Shown: one piece after another, positions 17,317-26,619 of the stretch
How the letters are laid out: every line of letters starts with the position of its first letter
Numbering within the stretch: the first letter of the stretch is position 1
Assembly: GCF_022448905.1 (NCBI RefSeq)
Contig: NZ_JAKVCW010000004.1
Coordinates: forward strand, 124,001 to 188,000
Reading direction: 5' to 3'
Length of the DNA stretch: 64,000 nucleotides
DNA from: Shimia sp.
Lineage (GTDB): Bacteria > Pseudomonadota > Alphaproteobacteria > Rhodobacterales > Rhodobacteraceae
Made by a program: the position numbers and the translations under genes
The notes under the pieces: generated by a model
The model's database searches: none
Told to the model about the DNA's origin: nothing
Seen by the model: the letters and a program-made list of their open reading frames with translations, nothing else

Positions 17317-18738
17317 TCAGAAGCCGCGCGGCGATGCAAGCAGCCAAAGGCCAAAAAATGTGTAGCAAATCATAAAGATAGCGAGGGGCACCTGAGACAG
17401 CAGCGCCGCACGGCCAGTGCCGAAGTGTTTCACAGCCACGGCATGAGCCAGTAAAACCGCCACGATATGGCCAATCACAACGCCACCCGCCTGACACAGC
17501 CAGAGGACGCGCACACTCTCTTGAGTGTTGAAAAACCCAGTGGTGACGTAGACCTGTCCGAGCCCCAATAGATCCTGCCCCCGCGCCCAAGGATCTGTCG
17601 CCGCGATCAACGCATATTGCGCCTCCACAAGAAAGCTCGTGAAATAATGGGCAAAGTGGTAGCCAAGCGCGATGGGCAACACCGTCGGCGCGAACAGACA
17701 AAACGCCTGACCTAGTCCAATGTCGGTAATTTTACCAAGCTTCAGGCCCATCCAAAGCGTCGCAACAAAGACCACAACCAACAGCAGGTTGCTAAGCGCC
17801 AAGCCGCCGAGCGTTTGCCAGACAACGGCTGACCGCCCGGGAAACTCCAACGGGTTCAGGCCAAGTTGCGCCAACCACCAGAAAGTCTCATTCACACCGT
17901 CAAAGCTGCCACTGCCGAGAACCAACAAACAAAGTAACGCCGGACCAAAGGCCAGCTTAGTATTCTGCGCAATCTGCCATCCCCAAAACCCGATAGCTCG
18001 CCGACTGCCGCGACGTCCCAACGGCGCCAAACGCGCATAAAGACGCATCACCATGCTGATGCCTTCTGCACTCAACATCCAACGTGGCCCAAACAGCAGT
18101 GCGCCAATCAGATGAAACATCCAATAGCCCAGGACCGCTCGGGCAAGCCGGGCCGGATCGGAGGGTGCGATGTCGGCAAGTAAAAAGGCGACAAAAGCCA
18201 TAAAGGACGCCAGTCCAACGGCATGGCCAATTTGCGGTGGAAACCGCAGCAGCGGTTGGAATCCAATCAAAGGACGCAACACACGAACCACCCCTGACCA
18301 CGGATTGATCCAGCGCCAGATGTCGCCAACAAACCCTTGCACAAACACCAAGCCAACCCACCAAACCGTCCAGAGTGTCAGCGGCAGCGGATTGGCCAAT
18401 GGGTCCCGCGGTCCCTCCAAACCGATGTAAACCAGCCAAAGTAGAAAAACGCTGGATAGCAAGCTGGTAACAGTCGGCAGACCCCACATTTGCACCCGCC
18501 AAAGCCACAGCGGCCGGAACAGGTTTCTGACTGCGTTGTCCGGCAGAAACACCAGCATTGCGACGGTGAGTGCCACAGCCAAAACACCAGACGCGATATA
18601 CATATCCGTCGGCAGCAGCAGCACAAAACCACCCTCCGAAGTATGTGCCTGCGCCGCGGTGCCAACCGTTGTAACACCTGCAAACACAGAGAATAACATG
18701 CGTTTCCGAAGCTTGTTTACGGGCGGAGTGTGGGACAT
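17317..18738 (-). CDS. Polytopic membrane protein with a predicted mature N-terminal histidine
   Basis: I do not recognise a named family with certainty. The 473-residue product begins with a basic N-region (NKLRKR), a hydrophobic core and an A-Q-A signal-peptidase site, after which the mature chain would start HTSEGGFVLLLP. About ten hydrophobic segments follow, with conserved-looking W/P-rich loops such as WRWINPWSGVVRV and GYHFAHYFTSF carrying paired histidines. A free N-terminal histidine after an A-x-A site is typical of copper-binding proteins such as CopC, and the divergent neighbour resembles a PCuAC copper chaperone, so a metal-related role is inferred. ATG 18738 gives the better signal peptide; ATG 18750 is the alternative. 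Neither start has a clear ribosome-binding site. Confidence 0.7.
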   Translation of the reverse strand: MSHTPPVNKLRKRMLFSVFAGVTTVGTAAQAHTSEGGFVLLLPTDMYIASGVLAVALTVAMLVFLPDNAVRNLFRPLWLWRVQMWGLPTVTSLLSSVFLLWLVYIGLEGPRDPLANPLPLTLWTVWWVGLVFVQGFVGDIWRWINPWSGVVRVLRPLIGFQPLLRFPPQIGHAVGLASFMAFVAFLLADIAPSDPARLARAVLGYWMFHLIGALLFGPRWMLSAEGISMVMRLYARLAPLGRRGSRRAIGFWGWQIAQNTKLAFGPALLCLLVLGSGSFDGVNETFWWLAQLGLNPLEFPGRSAVVWQTLGGLALSNLLLVVVFVATLWMGLKLGKITDIGLGQAFCLFAPTVLPIALGYHFAHYFTSFLVEAQYALIAATDPWARGQDLLGLGQVYVTTGFFNTQESVRVLWLCQAGGVVIGHIVAVLLAHAVAVKHFGTGRAALLSQVPLAIFMICYTFFGLWLLASPRGF

Positions 18739-18778
18739 CGTGGCTATCATACGGCGACTATAGCGACGGGCAAAAGAG

Positions 18779-19564
18779 ATGAAAGCGCGAAAGATTTTGG
18801 GTTTTGGGGCCGTCTTCGGAGCAGTTTTTGCCGCCGGAATTGTGTTCCTAAAGCCCGCAAAGTCACCTCAAATACTGCTCTCCAACGCCACCGCCGCGCC
18901 CTTGGAAACCGACCCCAATCAACTGGCGGTCTTTGTGAAAATCGACAACGCTGGCCAACCGGAAACGCTTCTCTCTGCCAGCTCACCAGAAGCCCAAACC
19001 GCTACCCTAAGCGAGCGATATGGACCGCTTGCCGTTCCGGCAGATAGTACAGCTTCCTTGGCCGCAGATGGCGTATTTCTACAACTCAACGACCTTTCTG
19101 GATCACTGGATGATGGCCGCACGGTCCCAATTTCACTAACCTTTGCGCATGCCGGAACGCTCACCACTCGCGCTCGGATTATCGCGCCGCAAACCAAAGG
19201 TGACGCTTCCAACTACGGACTTTTCGGTATCGGTGACATCTGTCAGGTCGGCGACGGCGAACCGGCGCCAAATATCTCCTTGGAAGCCACGAAAATCGAG
19301 GCTGGCTGGAAAGTCTTGGTCACGTCTGAGGACTTCGAATTCACGCCAAACCTTGTCGACGGCCCGCACGTTCCCGGCACGGGTCACGGTCACATTTACC
19401 TCAACGGCTTGAAGCTTGGCCGCCTCTATTCAGCAGAGACAACAGTCGGCCACTTACCACCTGGTCAGCACGAGATTCGCGTGACTTTGTCCACAAATGA
19501 CCACCGCGCCTATGTTGTTGGCGACGCTCCTGTCACCTCTTCGATTCGAATTCACAGCGATTGA
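18779..19564 (+). CDS. Exported protein with a degenerate PCuAC-like domain and a His-containing C-terminal domain
   Basis: The 261-residue protein has an N-terminal membrane anchor or signal (ILGFGAVFGAVFAAGIVFL). Residues 45-135 follow the PCuAC copper-chaperone outline (AVFVKIDNAGQPETLLSASS, later RTVPISLTFAHAGTL), but the copper ligands of that family (H-M with M and H-x-M) are missing: the usual H-V-M-L-M position reads GVFLQL. The C-terminal part holds HVPGTGHGHIYLNG and a PGQHEIRVTLSTNDH segment, a cluster of histidines that could bind metal instead. It is divergent from the polytopic membrane protein, only about 28-40 bases between starts, which suggests joint control. Function otherwise unknown. 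Confidence 0.7.
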   Translation: MKARKILGFGAVFGAVFAAGIVFLKPAKSPQILLSNATAAPLETDPNQLAVFVKIDNAGQPETLLSASSPEAQTATLSERYGPLAVPADSTASLAADGVFLQLNDLSGSLDDGRTVPISLTFAHAGTLTTRARIIAPQTKGDASNYGLFGIGDICQVGDGEPAPNISLEATKIEAGWKVLVTSEDFEFTPNLVDGPHVPGTGHGHIYLNGLKLGRLYSAETTVGHLPPGQHEIRVTLSTNDHRAYVVGDAPVTSSIRIHSD

Positions 19565-19624
19565 CAGGTAAATATCCCAGCCTCCATCATTTGCATGCAA
19601 ATGGATTTGCACGGAGGATCGCGG

Positions 19625-21688
19625 GTGGCCGAATCTGAAAACACGCAAACCGGCACGGTCGTGGGCGTCGATGTCGGCGGCACCTTTACCGATCTTGTGG
19701 CGCTAAGCTCGGAAGGTCTCCGCCTCGCCAAAGTGCCCAGCACGGTCGAAGATCAGTCCCAAGGCGTCCTGAACGCACTGGCATCGGCCAACTGCGAAAT
19801 TGCTGCGCTTGATCTTATTGTGCACGGCACCACGACCACCACCAACGCCGTTCTTGAGCGCAAGCTGGCCCGCACAGGCCTGATCACCACGCAAGGATTT
19901 CGCGACATTCTGGAGCTTGGCCGCCGAACCCGGCCACAGGCTTATGGGATGTTTGGTGAATTTAAGCCCCTCATCCCCCGCGATCTGCGCTTTGAAGTAC
20001 CGGAACGCATGGACAGCGACAGCAACATTCTCACGCCCCTCGATATCGAAGCCGTCAAAACGGCGGCCAATACTTTGCTGGAGAAAGGATGTGAGGCTGT
20101 CGTTGTGCACTTCCTGCATTCCTACGCAAATCCCACGCATGAACTGCAGGCGGTAGAAGTGCTGCACAAGCTCTGGCCCAACGACTACATCACCGCCGGT
20201 CATGCCTTATTGTCGGAGAGCCGCGAGTATGAGCGCGGCGTTACGGCAGCGGTAAACGCATCCGTGCAACCGGTGCTCAGTAATTATGTGGACCGCCTGT
20301 CTCACGCTTTAACAGACCAAGGCTATGCTCGAGACTTGCTGATCATGAATGGCAACGGCGGCATGGTCAGTGCACAGTCGGTTTCCAAGGAAGCCGCCAA
20401 AACCGTGATGTCTGGCCCAGCGTCTGGAGTCATGGCAGCCGCGTTCACAGGCCGCGCGGCAAATGAACCCAACCTGATCACCTACGACATGGGCGGCACG
20501 TCAACGGATGTGGCTTTGATCCGGGATGCCACGCCCTCCGTCTCCAACGAAATCGAAGTCGAATACGGCATGCCCATCCATGTGCCGATGGTGGATGTGC
20601 GCACGGTTGGCGCAGGTGGCGGCTCAATTGCCAAGATCAACGCAGGCGGGCTTTTGGAGGTTGGCCCTGAAAGCGCTGGCGCAACCCCCGGCCCGATCTG
20701 CTATGGCCGCGGCGGCACGCAACCCACAATCTCTGACGCCAACTACCTTCTTGGCCGTCTACGCCCATCAGGCCTATCACTGGACGAACAGTTACAGCGG
20801 TCCAAAGAGGTCCGTCGCGCTTTTACCGAACACCTTGCCCCGGCCTTGAAATGCTCCGCTGTCGAAGCCGCCGAAGCTGTTGTGCAGGTGGCAAATACGA
20901 AAATGGCCGGCGCAATCCGAATGGTGTCGCTCTCTCTTGGCGCCGATCCTCGCGATTTTGCGCTGTTTGCGTTTGGCGGTGCCGGCCCTTTGCACGCCGC
21001 AGCTTTGGCAAAAGAACTCGACATCCCACGCGTACTCATCCCGGCCCGACCTGGGCTCACCAACGCCCTGGGCTGCGTGGTGGCCGACTTGCGACATGAC
21101 TTTGTGCGCACAATCAACACGCCTTTGTTCGACCTGCCATCGGGCAAGCTAGCTGACATTTTTGGCACATTAATATCCAAGGGAAAGGCTCTGATTGCAA
21201 AGGAGACTATCTCTTTGGACAGCGTAGACACCATCCTCTCTCTCGATATGCAGTTTGTCGGCCAGACCCACCTTCTCCGCGTTCCGGTTGTCGACCAGCA
21301 GATGTCACTCGACGCACTGCAGGCGCTCTTCGAAGACGCGTATTTGAGCCGGTTTCAGGTTGCGCTTGACGACATGCCCGCCGCAATCGTGAACGTAAAC
21401 TGCTCCATTTTAGGCCGCCGTCCACCTTTAGACCTCTCATTGCTCTCCTGCCCCACGTCCCGCGCGAAAACTCTGGGAAGCGCCCAAACCGATACCCGAA
21501 ACGTATTCTTCGGAAACACCTGGTTGGAAACCCCCGTCTGCAATCGGAAGGCACTGCCAAGCGACGCAGCCATAAGTGGCCCTGCCATCATCGAACAAAT
21601 GGACACCACAATTGTTGTTCCGCCAGAGGATCACGTCACATCGGATGCCGTTGGGAACCTGATCCTCCATGTGGGAGGTGGCGCATGA
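19625..21688 (+). CDS. Hydantoinase/5-oxoprolinase family, subunit A (HyuA-like)
   Basis: The 687-residue protein has the Hydantoinase_A architecture: an actin/hexokinase-like N-terminus with VGVDVGGTFTDLVAL at residue about 12, HGTTTTTNAVLER, and the central GGTSTDVALI and TVGAGGGSIA loops. With its partner B it uses ATP to open cyclic amides such as hydantoins or 5-oxoproline, or to carboxylate ketones. I start it at GTG 19625 because GGAGG lies at 19613-19617, seven bases upstream; ATG 19595 would be upstream of that site. It overlaps the B subunit gene by ATGA. The substrate is unknown; proximity to the heterocycle cluster suggests a lactam. Confidence 0.87.
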   Translation: MAESENTQTGTVVGVDVGGTFTDLVALSSEGLRLAKVPSTVEDQSQGVLNALASANCEIAALDLIVHGTTTTTNAVLERKLARTGLITTQGFRDILELGRRTRPQAYGMFGEFKPLIPRDLRFEVPERMDSDSNILTPLDIEAVKTAANTLLEKGCEAVVVHFLHSYANPTHELQAVEVLHKLWPNDYITAGHALLSESREYERGVTAAVNASVQPVLSNYVDRLSHALTDQGYARDLLIMNGNGGMVSAQSVSKEAAKTVMSGPASGVMAAAFTGRAANEPNLITYDMGGTSTDVALIRDATPSVSNEIEVEYGMPIHVPMVDVRTVGAGGGSIAKINAGGLLEVGPESAGATPGPICYGRGGTQPTISDANYLLGRLRPSGLSLDEQLQRSKEVRRAFTEHLAPALKCSAVEAAEAVVQVANTKMAGAIRMVSLSLGADPRDFALFAFGGAGPLHAAALAKELDIPRVLIPARPGLTNALGCVVADLRHDFVRTINTPLFDLPSGKLADIFGTLISKGKALIAKETISLDSVDTILSLDMQFVGQTHLLRVPVVDQQMSLDALQALFEDAYLSRFQVALDDMPAAIVNVNCSILGRRPPLDLSLLSCPTSRAKTLGSAQTDTRNVFFGNTWLETPVCNRKALPSDAAISGPAIIEQMDTTIVVPPEDHVTSDAVGNLILHVGGGA

Positions 21689-23448
21689 CGCTAGACCCGA
21701 TCACCCTCACCGTCATTCAAGCCGGGTTGCAACAGGTTTGCGACGAAATGGATCTGGCGTTCTCCCGCGCGGCTTTTTCTCCAGTGATCGCAGAGGCCAA
21801 CGACCGCTCCGACGGCATCTATGCCGCCTCTGACGGCGCTCTGATTGCGCAAGGAACCGCAGGCTTGCCTGTGTTTGTCGGCACCATGCAACATTCCACA
21901 CGGACCTTGATCGAAATGATCAACTCCAGCGATGTCGCGGCGCCCAACCCGGGCGACATCTATATCGTCAATGACCCCTACTTGGGCGGCACACACCTGA
22001 TGGACGTGCGCTTTGCCAAACCGTTTTACCGTGACGGAGAAATCTTCTGTTGGCTGTCCAACACAGGTCATTGGCCGGACACAGGCGGAGCCGTGCCTGG
22101 TGGATTTTCCGCGTCCGCGACGGCCGTTGAGCAAGAGGGGTTGCGCTTACCGCCCGTCAAGCTGTTCAAGCAAGGAGTTCTGGACAAAGAGATTTTTGCA
22201 ATTATCCAGTCCAACATTCGCGTGGCCGAGCAACGCATTGGCGACGTGCAAGCACAGGCCGCGGCCCTGCTTGTCGGTGAAACCCGTCTCGCGGCCCTGC
22301 TCGACCGTTACGGCGACGCTACCGTTTCCAACGCAATCTCCGAACTCAACATGCGCGCTTCTTCCCAAATGCGCGCCTGCTTGAAGAACATCCCCAACGG
22401 GATCTACCGCTCCCAAGCCTACGTGGACAGCGATGGCGTGGTGAACACGCCGTTGACCATCGCGCTCAATGTCACCAAAACCGACGAAGAGCTGACGTTT
22501 GACTTCCAAGGCAGCAGCCCGCCCTGCTTGGGTCCGATGAACTCGGTGCGCGCCACAACGCACAGCGCAGTCTATCTCGGCATGCGCCATATCTTCCCCG
22601 ACGTGCCCATGAACGCTGGCGCTTTTGCACCTTTCACTATCACAGGCATCGAAGATTCATTCCTGGATGCCAAATACCCTCGCCCGGTCTCTGGCTGTGC
22701 CGCCGAAGTATCTCAACGCATCGCCGAAGCGGTCTTTGCCGCGCTCGTTCAAGCCATCCCCGAAAAAGTCACAGCGGCTCCCGCTGGGACCAGCGGAAAC
22801 TTTGCGCTTGGCGGTTTTGATCCCACGCGCAGTCGCAACTACGTCATGTATCAAATCTCTGGCGGCGGTTATGGCGGCAATGCCCAGCACGACGGCCTCT
22901 CAAACGGCTGCTCAACAATCGGCATTTCCAAGGCACCACCCATTGAAATCATGGAGCAAGCCTACCCGGTGCTCTATCGTCATTACGCCTTACACGAAGG
23001 CTCCGGCGGCGCAGGTGAACATCGTGGGGGTTTTGGTCTGGACTATGAGGTCGAATTGCGTCGCGGTGAGGCCAAGGCCAGCTTCGTCATGGACCACGGA
23101 CGCTTTGGTCCGCAAGGTGCTCGCGGTGGCTGTGACGGCGAGGTCAACAAGGTCACGGTGTATCGCGATAGTGCGCCCTACACGCCCGAACACTTGTCAA
23201 AGGAACAAGACATTCCGCTAAATGCAGGTGACCGGGTGCACGTGCAAACGCCTGGCGGAGGTGGGTATGGCAATCCGTTGGAGCGCGACCCTCAACTGGT
23301 TGCCGAAGACGTCCGCTTGGAGCGCTATTCCCCGCATCAGGCAAAGATTCTATTTGGCGTGGTGATCACATCATCGTTTGAGGTGGACCGCGCGGCAACG
23401 TCGTCTCTTAGAAGAGAAAAGCGCGCCACCCTCAGTGACGCGCCTTAA
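21685..23448 (+). CDS. Hydantoinase/5-oxoprolinase family, subunit B (HyuB-like)
   Basis: The 587-residue protein shows Hydantoinase_B signatures: DPITLTVIQAGLQQVCDEMD at the N-terminus, FSPVIAEANDRSDGIYAASDG, GDIYIVNDPYLGGTHLMDV (metal- and substrate-site region) and GGGGYGNPLERDP near the C-terminus. It forms the catalytic partner of subunit A, translated by ATGA coupling. Length is typical. It ends 27 bases from the convergent gcdH gene, and the end of the coding region lies in a stem that could terminate transcription from the other side. Confidence 0.88.
   Translation: MTLDPITLTVIQAGLQQVCDEMDLAFSRAAFSPVIAEANDRSDGIYAASDGALIAQGTAGLPVFVGTMQHSTRTLIEMINSSDVAAPNPGDIYIVNDPYLGGTHLMDVRFAKPFYRDGEIFCWLSNTGHWPDTGGAVPGGFSASATAVEQEGLRLPPVKLFKQGVLDKEIFAIIQSNIRVAEQRIGDVQAQAAALLVGETRLAALLDRYGDATVSNAISELNMRASSQMRACLKNIPNGIYRSQAYVDSDGVVNTPLTIALNVTKTDEELTFDFQGSSPPCLGPMNSVRATTHSAVYLGMRHIFPDVPMNAGAFAPFTITGIEDSFLDAKYPRPVSGCAAEVSQRIAEAVFAALVQAIPEKVTAAPAGTSGNFALGGFDPTRSRNYVMYQISGGGYGGNAQHDGLSNGCSTIGISKAPPIEIMEQAYPVLYRHYALHEGSGGAGEHRGGFGLDYEVELRRGEAKASFVMDHGRFGPQGARGGCDGEVNKVTVYRDSAPYTPEHLSKEQDIPLNAGDRVHVQTPGGGGYGNPLERDPQLVAEDVRLERYSPHQAKILFGVVITSSFEVDRAATSSLRREKRATLSDAP
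23408..23446 (-). terminator. Possible terminator of gcdH, inside the end of the HyuB-like gene
   Basis: Read on the minus strand, AGGCGCG and CGCGCTT can form a seven-base stem (one G-U pair) around a 13-base loop, followed by TTTTCTCTT. It would sit about 30 bases after the gcdH stop. The large loop makes this moderate evidence only. Confidence 0.4.
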
Positions 23449-23475
23449 CTTTACGACATTACAATCTGAAAAGTA

Positions 23476-24690
23476 TCAGAAAAATGCCTGCAGACCGGTC
23501 TGCGCACGCCCAAGGATCAGTGCATGCACGTCATGTGTGCCTTCATAGGTGTTCACCGTTTCCAGGTTCACCATGTGACGGATCACACCAAATTCCAGGC
23601 TGATGCCATTGCCGCCGTGCATGTCACGAGACAGACGCGCAATATCCAGCGCCTTGCCACAGTTGTTGCGCTTGATGATCGACACCATTTCCGGCGCCGC
23701 TTGGGCCTCATCCATCAAACGGCCAACCCGCAGCGCCGCCTGAAGACCCAGCGAAATCTCGGTCTGCATATTGGCCAGCTTCAGTTGGAACAGCTGCGTC
23801 TGAGCCAAAGGCTTGCCAAACTGCTTACGGTCGAGCCCGTACTGGCGCGCCGCGTGCCAGCAGTACTCCGCTGCCCCCATTGCGCCCCAGGCAATGCCGT
23901 ACCGCGCACGGTTCAGACAGCCAAACGGCCCTTTCAACCCTTCGACATTTGGCAACAGCGCATCTTCTGACACTTCCACATTGTCGAGCACAATCTCGCC
24001 GGTAATCGACGCGCGCAGCGACGCCTTGTGCATGATCTTTGGCGCGGACAGGCCTTTGGTACCCTTGTCCAGAACAAAGCCACGGATTTTGCCGCCGTGC
24101 GCATCGGACTTGGCCCAAACCACAAACACATCCGCGATTGGGGAATTGGAAATCCACATCTTGGCGCCATTCAGCACGTAACCGCCGTCCACTTTCTTGG
24201 CGGTGGTCTTCATGCTGCCCGGATCAGAGCCCGCATCCGGTTCGGTCAGACCAAAACAGCCAATCCACTCGCCAGACGCCAGCTTCGGAAGGTACTTCTT
24301 GCGCTGTTCTTCAGAGCCATAAGCGTAGATCGGATACATCACGAGCGAGCTCTGCACCGACATCATCGAGCGATAGCCGCTGTCCACACGCTCCACTTCA
24401 CGCGCGACCAACCCATAGGTCACATAGCCCGCTCCGATGCCGCCGTATTCTTCAGGAATGGTGGTGCCCAGCAGGCCCATCTCGCCCATCTCGGCAAAAA
24501 TCGCCGGATCGGTCTCTTCCTTCTCAAACGCCGCAGTCACCCGAGGCGCCAGCTTCTCATCACAATACGCGCGCGCGGCATCGCGCAACATGCGCTCATC
24601 TTCTTCCAGCTGGCTTTCAATCAGAAACGGGTCTTCCCAGTTGAACGAACCCAATTCCGGTTTGGACTGTGGTGCCAGATCCTTGGCCAT
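23476..24690 (-). CDS. gcdH: Glutaryl-CoA dehydrogenase
   Basis: An FAD-dependent acyl-CoA dehydrogenase that oxidises and decarboxylates glutaryl-CoA to crotonyl-CoA in lysine, tryptophan and glutarate breakdown. The 404-residue length and motifs fit GcdH specifically: [19 protein letters not shown] at the N-terminus, [15 protein letters not shown] in the flavin site, the [16 protein letters not shown] segment, and [17 protein letters not shown] whose glutamate is the catalytic base. It is divergent from an XRE-cupin regulator and a CoA-transferase gene, which fits a glutarate activation module. ATG 24690 has GGAGATACC just upstream. Confidence 0.94.
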   Translation of the reverse strand: MAKDLAPQSKPELGSFNWEDPFLIESQLEEDERMLRDAARAYCDEKLAPRVTAAFEKEETDPAIFAEMGEMGLLGTTIPEEYGGIGAGYVTYGLVAREVERVDSGYRSMMSVQSSLVMYPIYAYGSEEQRKKYLPKLASGEWIGCFGLTEPDAGSDPGSMKTTAKKVDGGYVLNGAKMWISNSPIADVFVVWAKSDAHGGKIRGFVLDKGTKGLSAPKIMHKASLRASITGEIVLDNVEVSEDALLPNVEGLKGPFGCLNRARYGIAWGAMGAAEYCWHAARQYGLDRKQFGKPLAQTQLFQLKLANMQTEISLGLQAALRVGRLMDEAQAAPEMVSIIKRNNCGKALDIARLSRDMHGGNGISLEFGVIRHMVNLETVNTYEGTHDVHALILGRAQTGLQAFF

Positions 24691-24927
24691 GGTATCTCCT
24701 TCCGTCCGCCCACACAGGGGCGCAAAACATCAATTTCCGTTGCCGCCCAACATGTCCGACCCTGCCCCTGCGTCAAGGCAACCGAGGACAAACGTCGCAA
24801 CGTCGCGAAAACTTTCTTGCCTTCTATTGCGCAGAATATTGAGCATTGCTAGACCTTATTGATCAAAGTTTCGTTGCGTCCTGTTGGCGCAGTATACCAC
24901 AGCCACAGGCCCAGAGCGGAGGCTCCG

Positions 24928-25497
24928 ATGAGCGACACGTTTGACATAGGTGATCGCCTTAAAAAATTACGCCTATCTGCGGGATTAAGCCAGCGTCAGC
25001 TGGCGCAATATGCTGCCGTACCGCATGGGCAGATATCCATGATCGAAACCAACCGATCCAGCCCCTCTGTGGCCAGCTTGCGCAAAATTCTGGGCGGTAT
25101 GGGCATGTCGATGGCCGAGTTTTTTGAGCCGGAAACCCATGAACCGGGTCAAGTCTTCTTTGGTCCAGAGGCGCTCTCTGACCTTACGTCACAACTGGGC
25201 ACTGAGGCTTCGAAACTGACCCTCAAACAGGTAGGCAACGCCAAAGACCACGGCTTGCAAATCCTGCGTGAACACTATGCCCCAGGGGCTGACACCGGAG
25301 AAACCATGCTATCCCACCCCGCAAACGAAGGCGGCATCGTGCTCTCGGGCGAAATCGAAGTGACCGTAGGCAGCCAAACCCAAATCCTGCGCGCAGGGGA
25401 CAGCTATCTGTTTGACAGCCGACAACCCCACCGCTTCCGCAATATCTCTGACAAACCGGCGGAGGTGGTTTCCGCCTGCACGCCGCCCTATCTCTGA
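24928..25497 (+). CDS. XRE family regulator with C-terminal cupin sensor domain
   Basis: The 189-residue protein has an N-terminal helix-turn-helix (RLKKLRLSAGLSQRQLAQYA, then GQISMIETNRSSPSVASLRK) and a C-terminal cupin (GIVLSGEIEVTVGSQ, then GDSYLFDSRQPHRFRN). This architecture resembles PuuR and senses a small ligand through the cupin. ATG 24928 is preceded by GGAGG at 24918-24922. It is divergent from gcdH and ten bases upstream of the CoA-transferase, so it probably controls the glutarate module and possibly the ABC importer further on. Confidence 0.92.
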   Translation: MSDTFDIGDRLKKLRLSAGLSQRQLAQYAAVPHGQISMIETNRSSPSVASLRKILGGMGMSMAEFFEPETHEPGQVFFGPEALSDLTSQLGTEASKLTLKQVGNAKDHGLQILREHYAPGADTGETMLSHPANEGGIVLSGEIEVTVGSQTQILRAGDSYLFDSRQPHRFRNISDKPAEVVSACTPPYL

Positions 25498-25506
25498 AGG
25501 CTTCCC

Positions 25507-26619
25507 ATGACCCCACTCAAAGGTCTCAAAGTTGTAGAACTCGCCCGCATTCTGGCTGGCCCGTGGATCGGCCAATCACTCGCCGACCTTGGTGCTGAGG
25601 TCATCAAAGTGGAAGCCCCCCAGGGAGACGACACGCGCACCTGGGGCCCACCCTTTATCGAGCGCGACGGCGACAAAACGGCCGCCTATTTCTATGCCGC
25701 CAATCGCGGCAAGATCTCTGTGGTGGCAGATTTCCGTACCGAGGAAGGCCGCGCACAGGTGCTGGAGCTGATCAAAGACGCCGACATCCTGATCGAGAAC
25801 TTCAAAGTCGGCGGTCTGAAGAAATACGGCCTGGACTACGATACGCTGTCCAAAATCAACCCACGCCTGATTTACTGCTCTATCACCGGCTTTGGTCAAA
25901 CCGGCCCCTATGCCTCCCGCGCTGGCTATGACTTTCTGTTGCAAGGCATGTCCGGACTGATGTCGATCACCGGCGAGCCGGAGCGGCAACCACAAAAAGT
26001 CGGCGTTGCCGTCACAGACGTCGTAACCGGTCTCTATGGCACCATCGGTATTCTGGCGGCCGTCGAACAACGCCACACCACCGGGCGCGGACAGCATATC
26101 GACATGTCCCTCTTGGATTGCGCCACCGCTATGCTGGCCAATCAGGCGATGAACTACCTCGCCACCGGGGACAGCCCAAACCGTAAAGGCAATGCGCATC
26201 CCAACATCGCGCCTTACCAGGTGGTCCCCACATCCGACGGTCACATCATCATTGCTGTTGGCAACGACGGTCAATTCCAACGCCTTTGCGGAGTGCTGTC
26301 GCGCGGCGATTTGGGTGACGCGCCCGATTATGCCACCAACCAACTGCGGGTCGCCAATCGCGACGCCCTCACCGCGCAAATTGAATCAGAAACCAGCAAA
26401 TGGTCCTCAGCAGAACTTTTGGCGGCACTCGAAGAAGCGACTGTTCCCGCCGGTCCAATCAACTCCATTGAACAGGCGTTGACCGACCCACAAATCGCGG
26501 CCCGTGGAATGGTGGTGGAGGCCGAAGGTGTGCGCGGCCTGCGCGGCCCATGGGTGTTTTCCGACGCGCAGCTGTCCACAGACCGCACCGCGCCGGTTTT
26601 GCCTAAATCAAAGCCCTAG
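25507..26619 (+). CDS. CaiB/BaiF class III CoA-transferase (probably acts on glutarate)
   Basis: A 370-residue family III CoA-transferase: N-terminus PLKGLKVVELARILAGPWIG, then LADLGAEVIKVEAPQGDDTR, GRGQHIDMSLLDCATAML, and NPRLIYCSITGFGQTGPYA, including the conserved aspartate of the D-x-S-L loop that carries CoA during catalysis. Placement next to gcdH suggests it makes glutaryl-CoA from succinyl-CoA and glutarate, like the human SUGCT enzyme; this is inference from context. Its stop overlaps the stop of the convergent LivF-type gene within the bases CTAG. Confidence 0.85.
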   Translation: MTPLKGLKVVELARILAGPWIGQSLADLGAEVIKVEAPQGDDTRTWGPPFIERDGDKTAAYFYAANRGKISVVADFRTEEGRAQVLELIKDADILIENFKVGGLKKYGLDYDTLSKINPRLIYCSITGFGQTGPYASRAGYDFLLQGMSGLMSITGEPERQPQKVGVAVTDVVTGLYGTIGILAAVEQRHTTGRGQHIDMSLLDCATAMLANQAMNYLATGDSPNRKGNAHPNIAPYQVVPTSDGHIIIAVGNDGQFQRLCGVLSRGDLGDAPDYATNQLRVANRDALTAQIESETSKWSSAELLAALEEATVPAGPINSIEQALTDPQIAARGMVVEAEGVRGLRGPWVFSDAQLSTDRTAPVLPKSKP

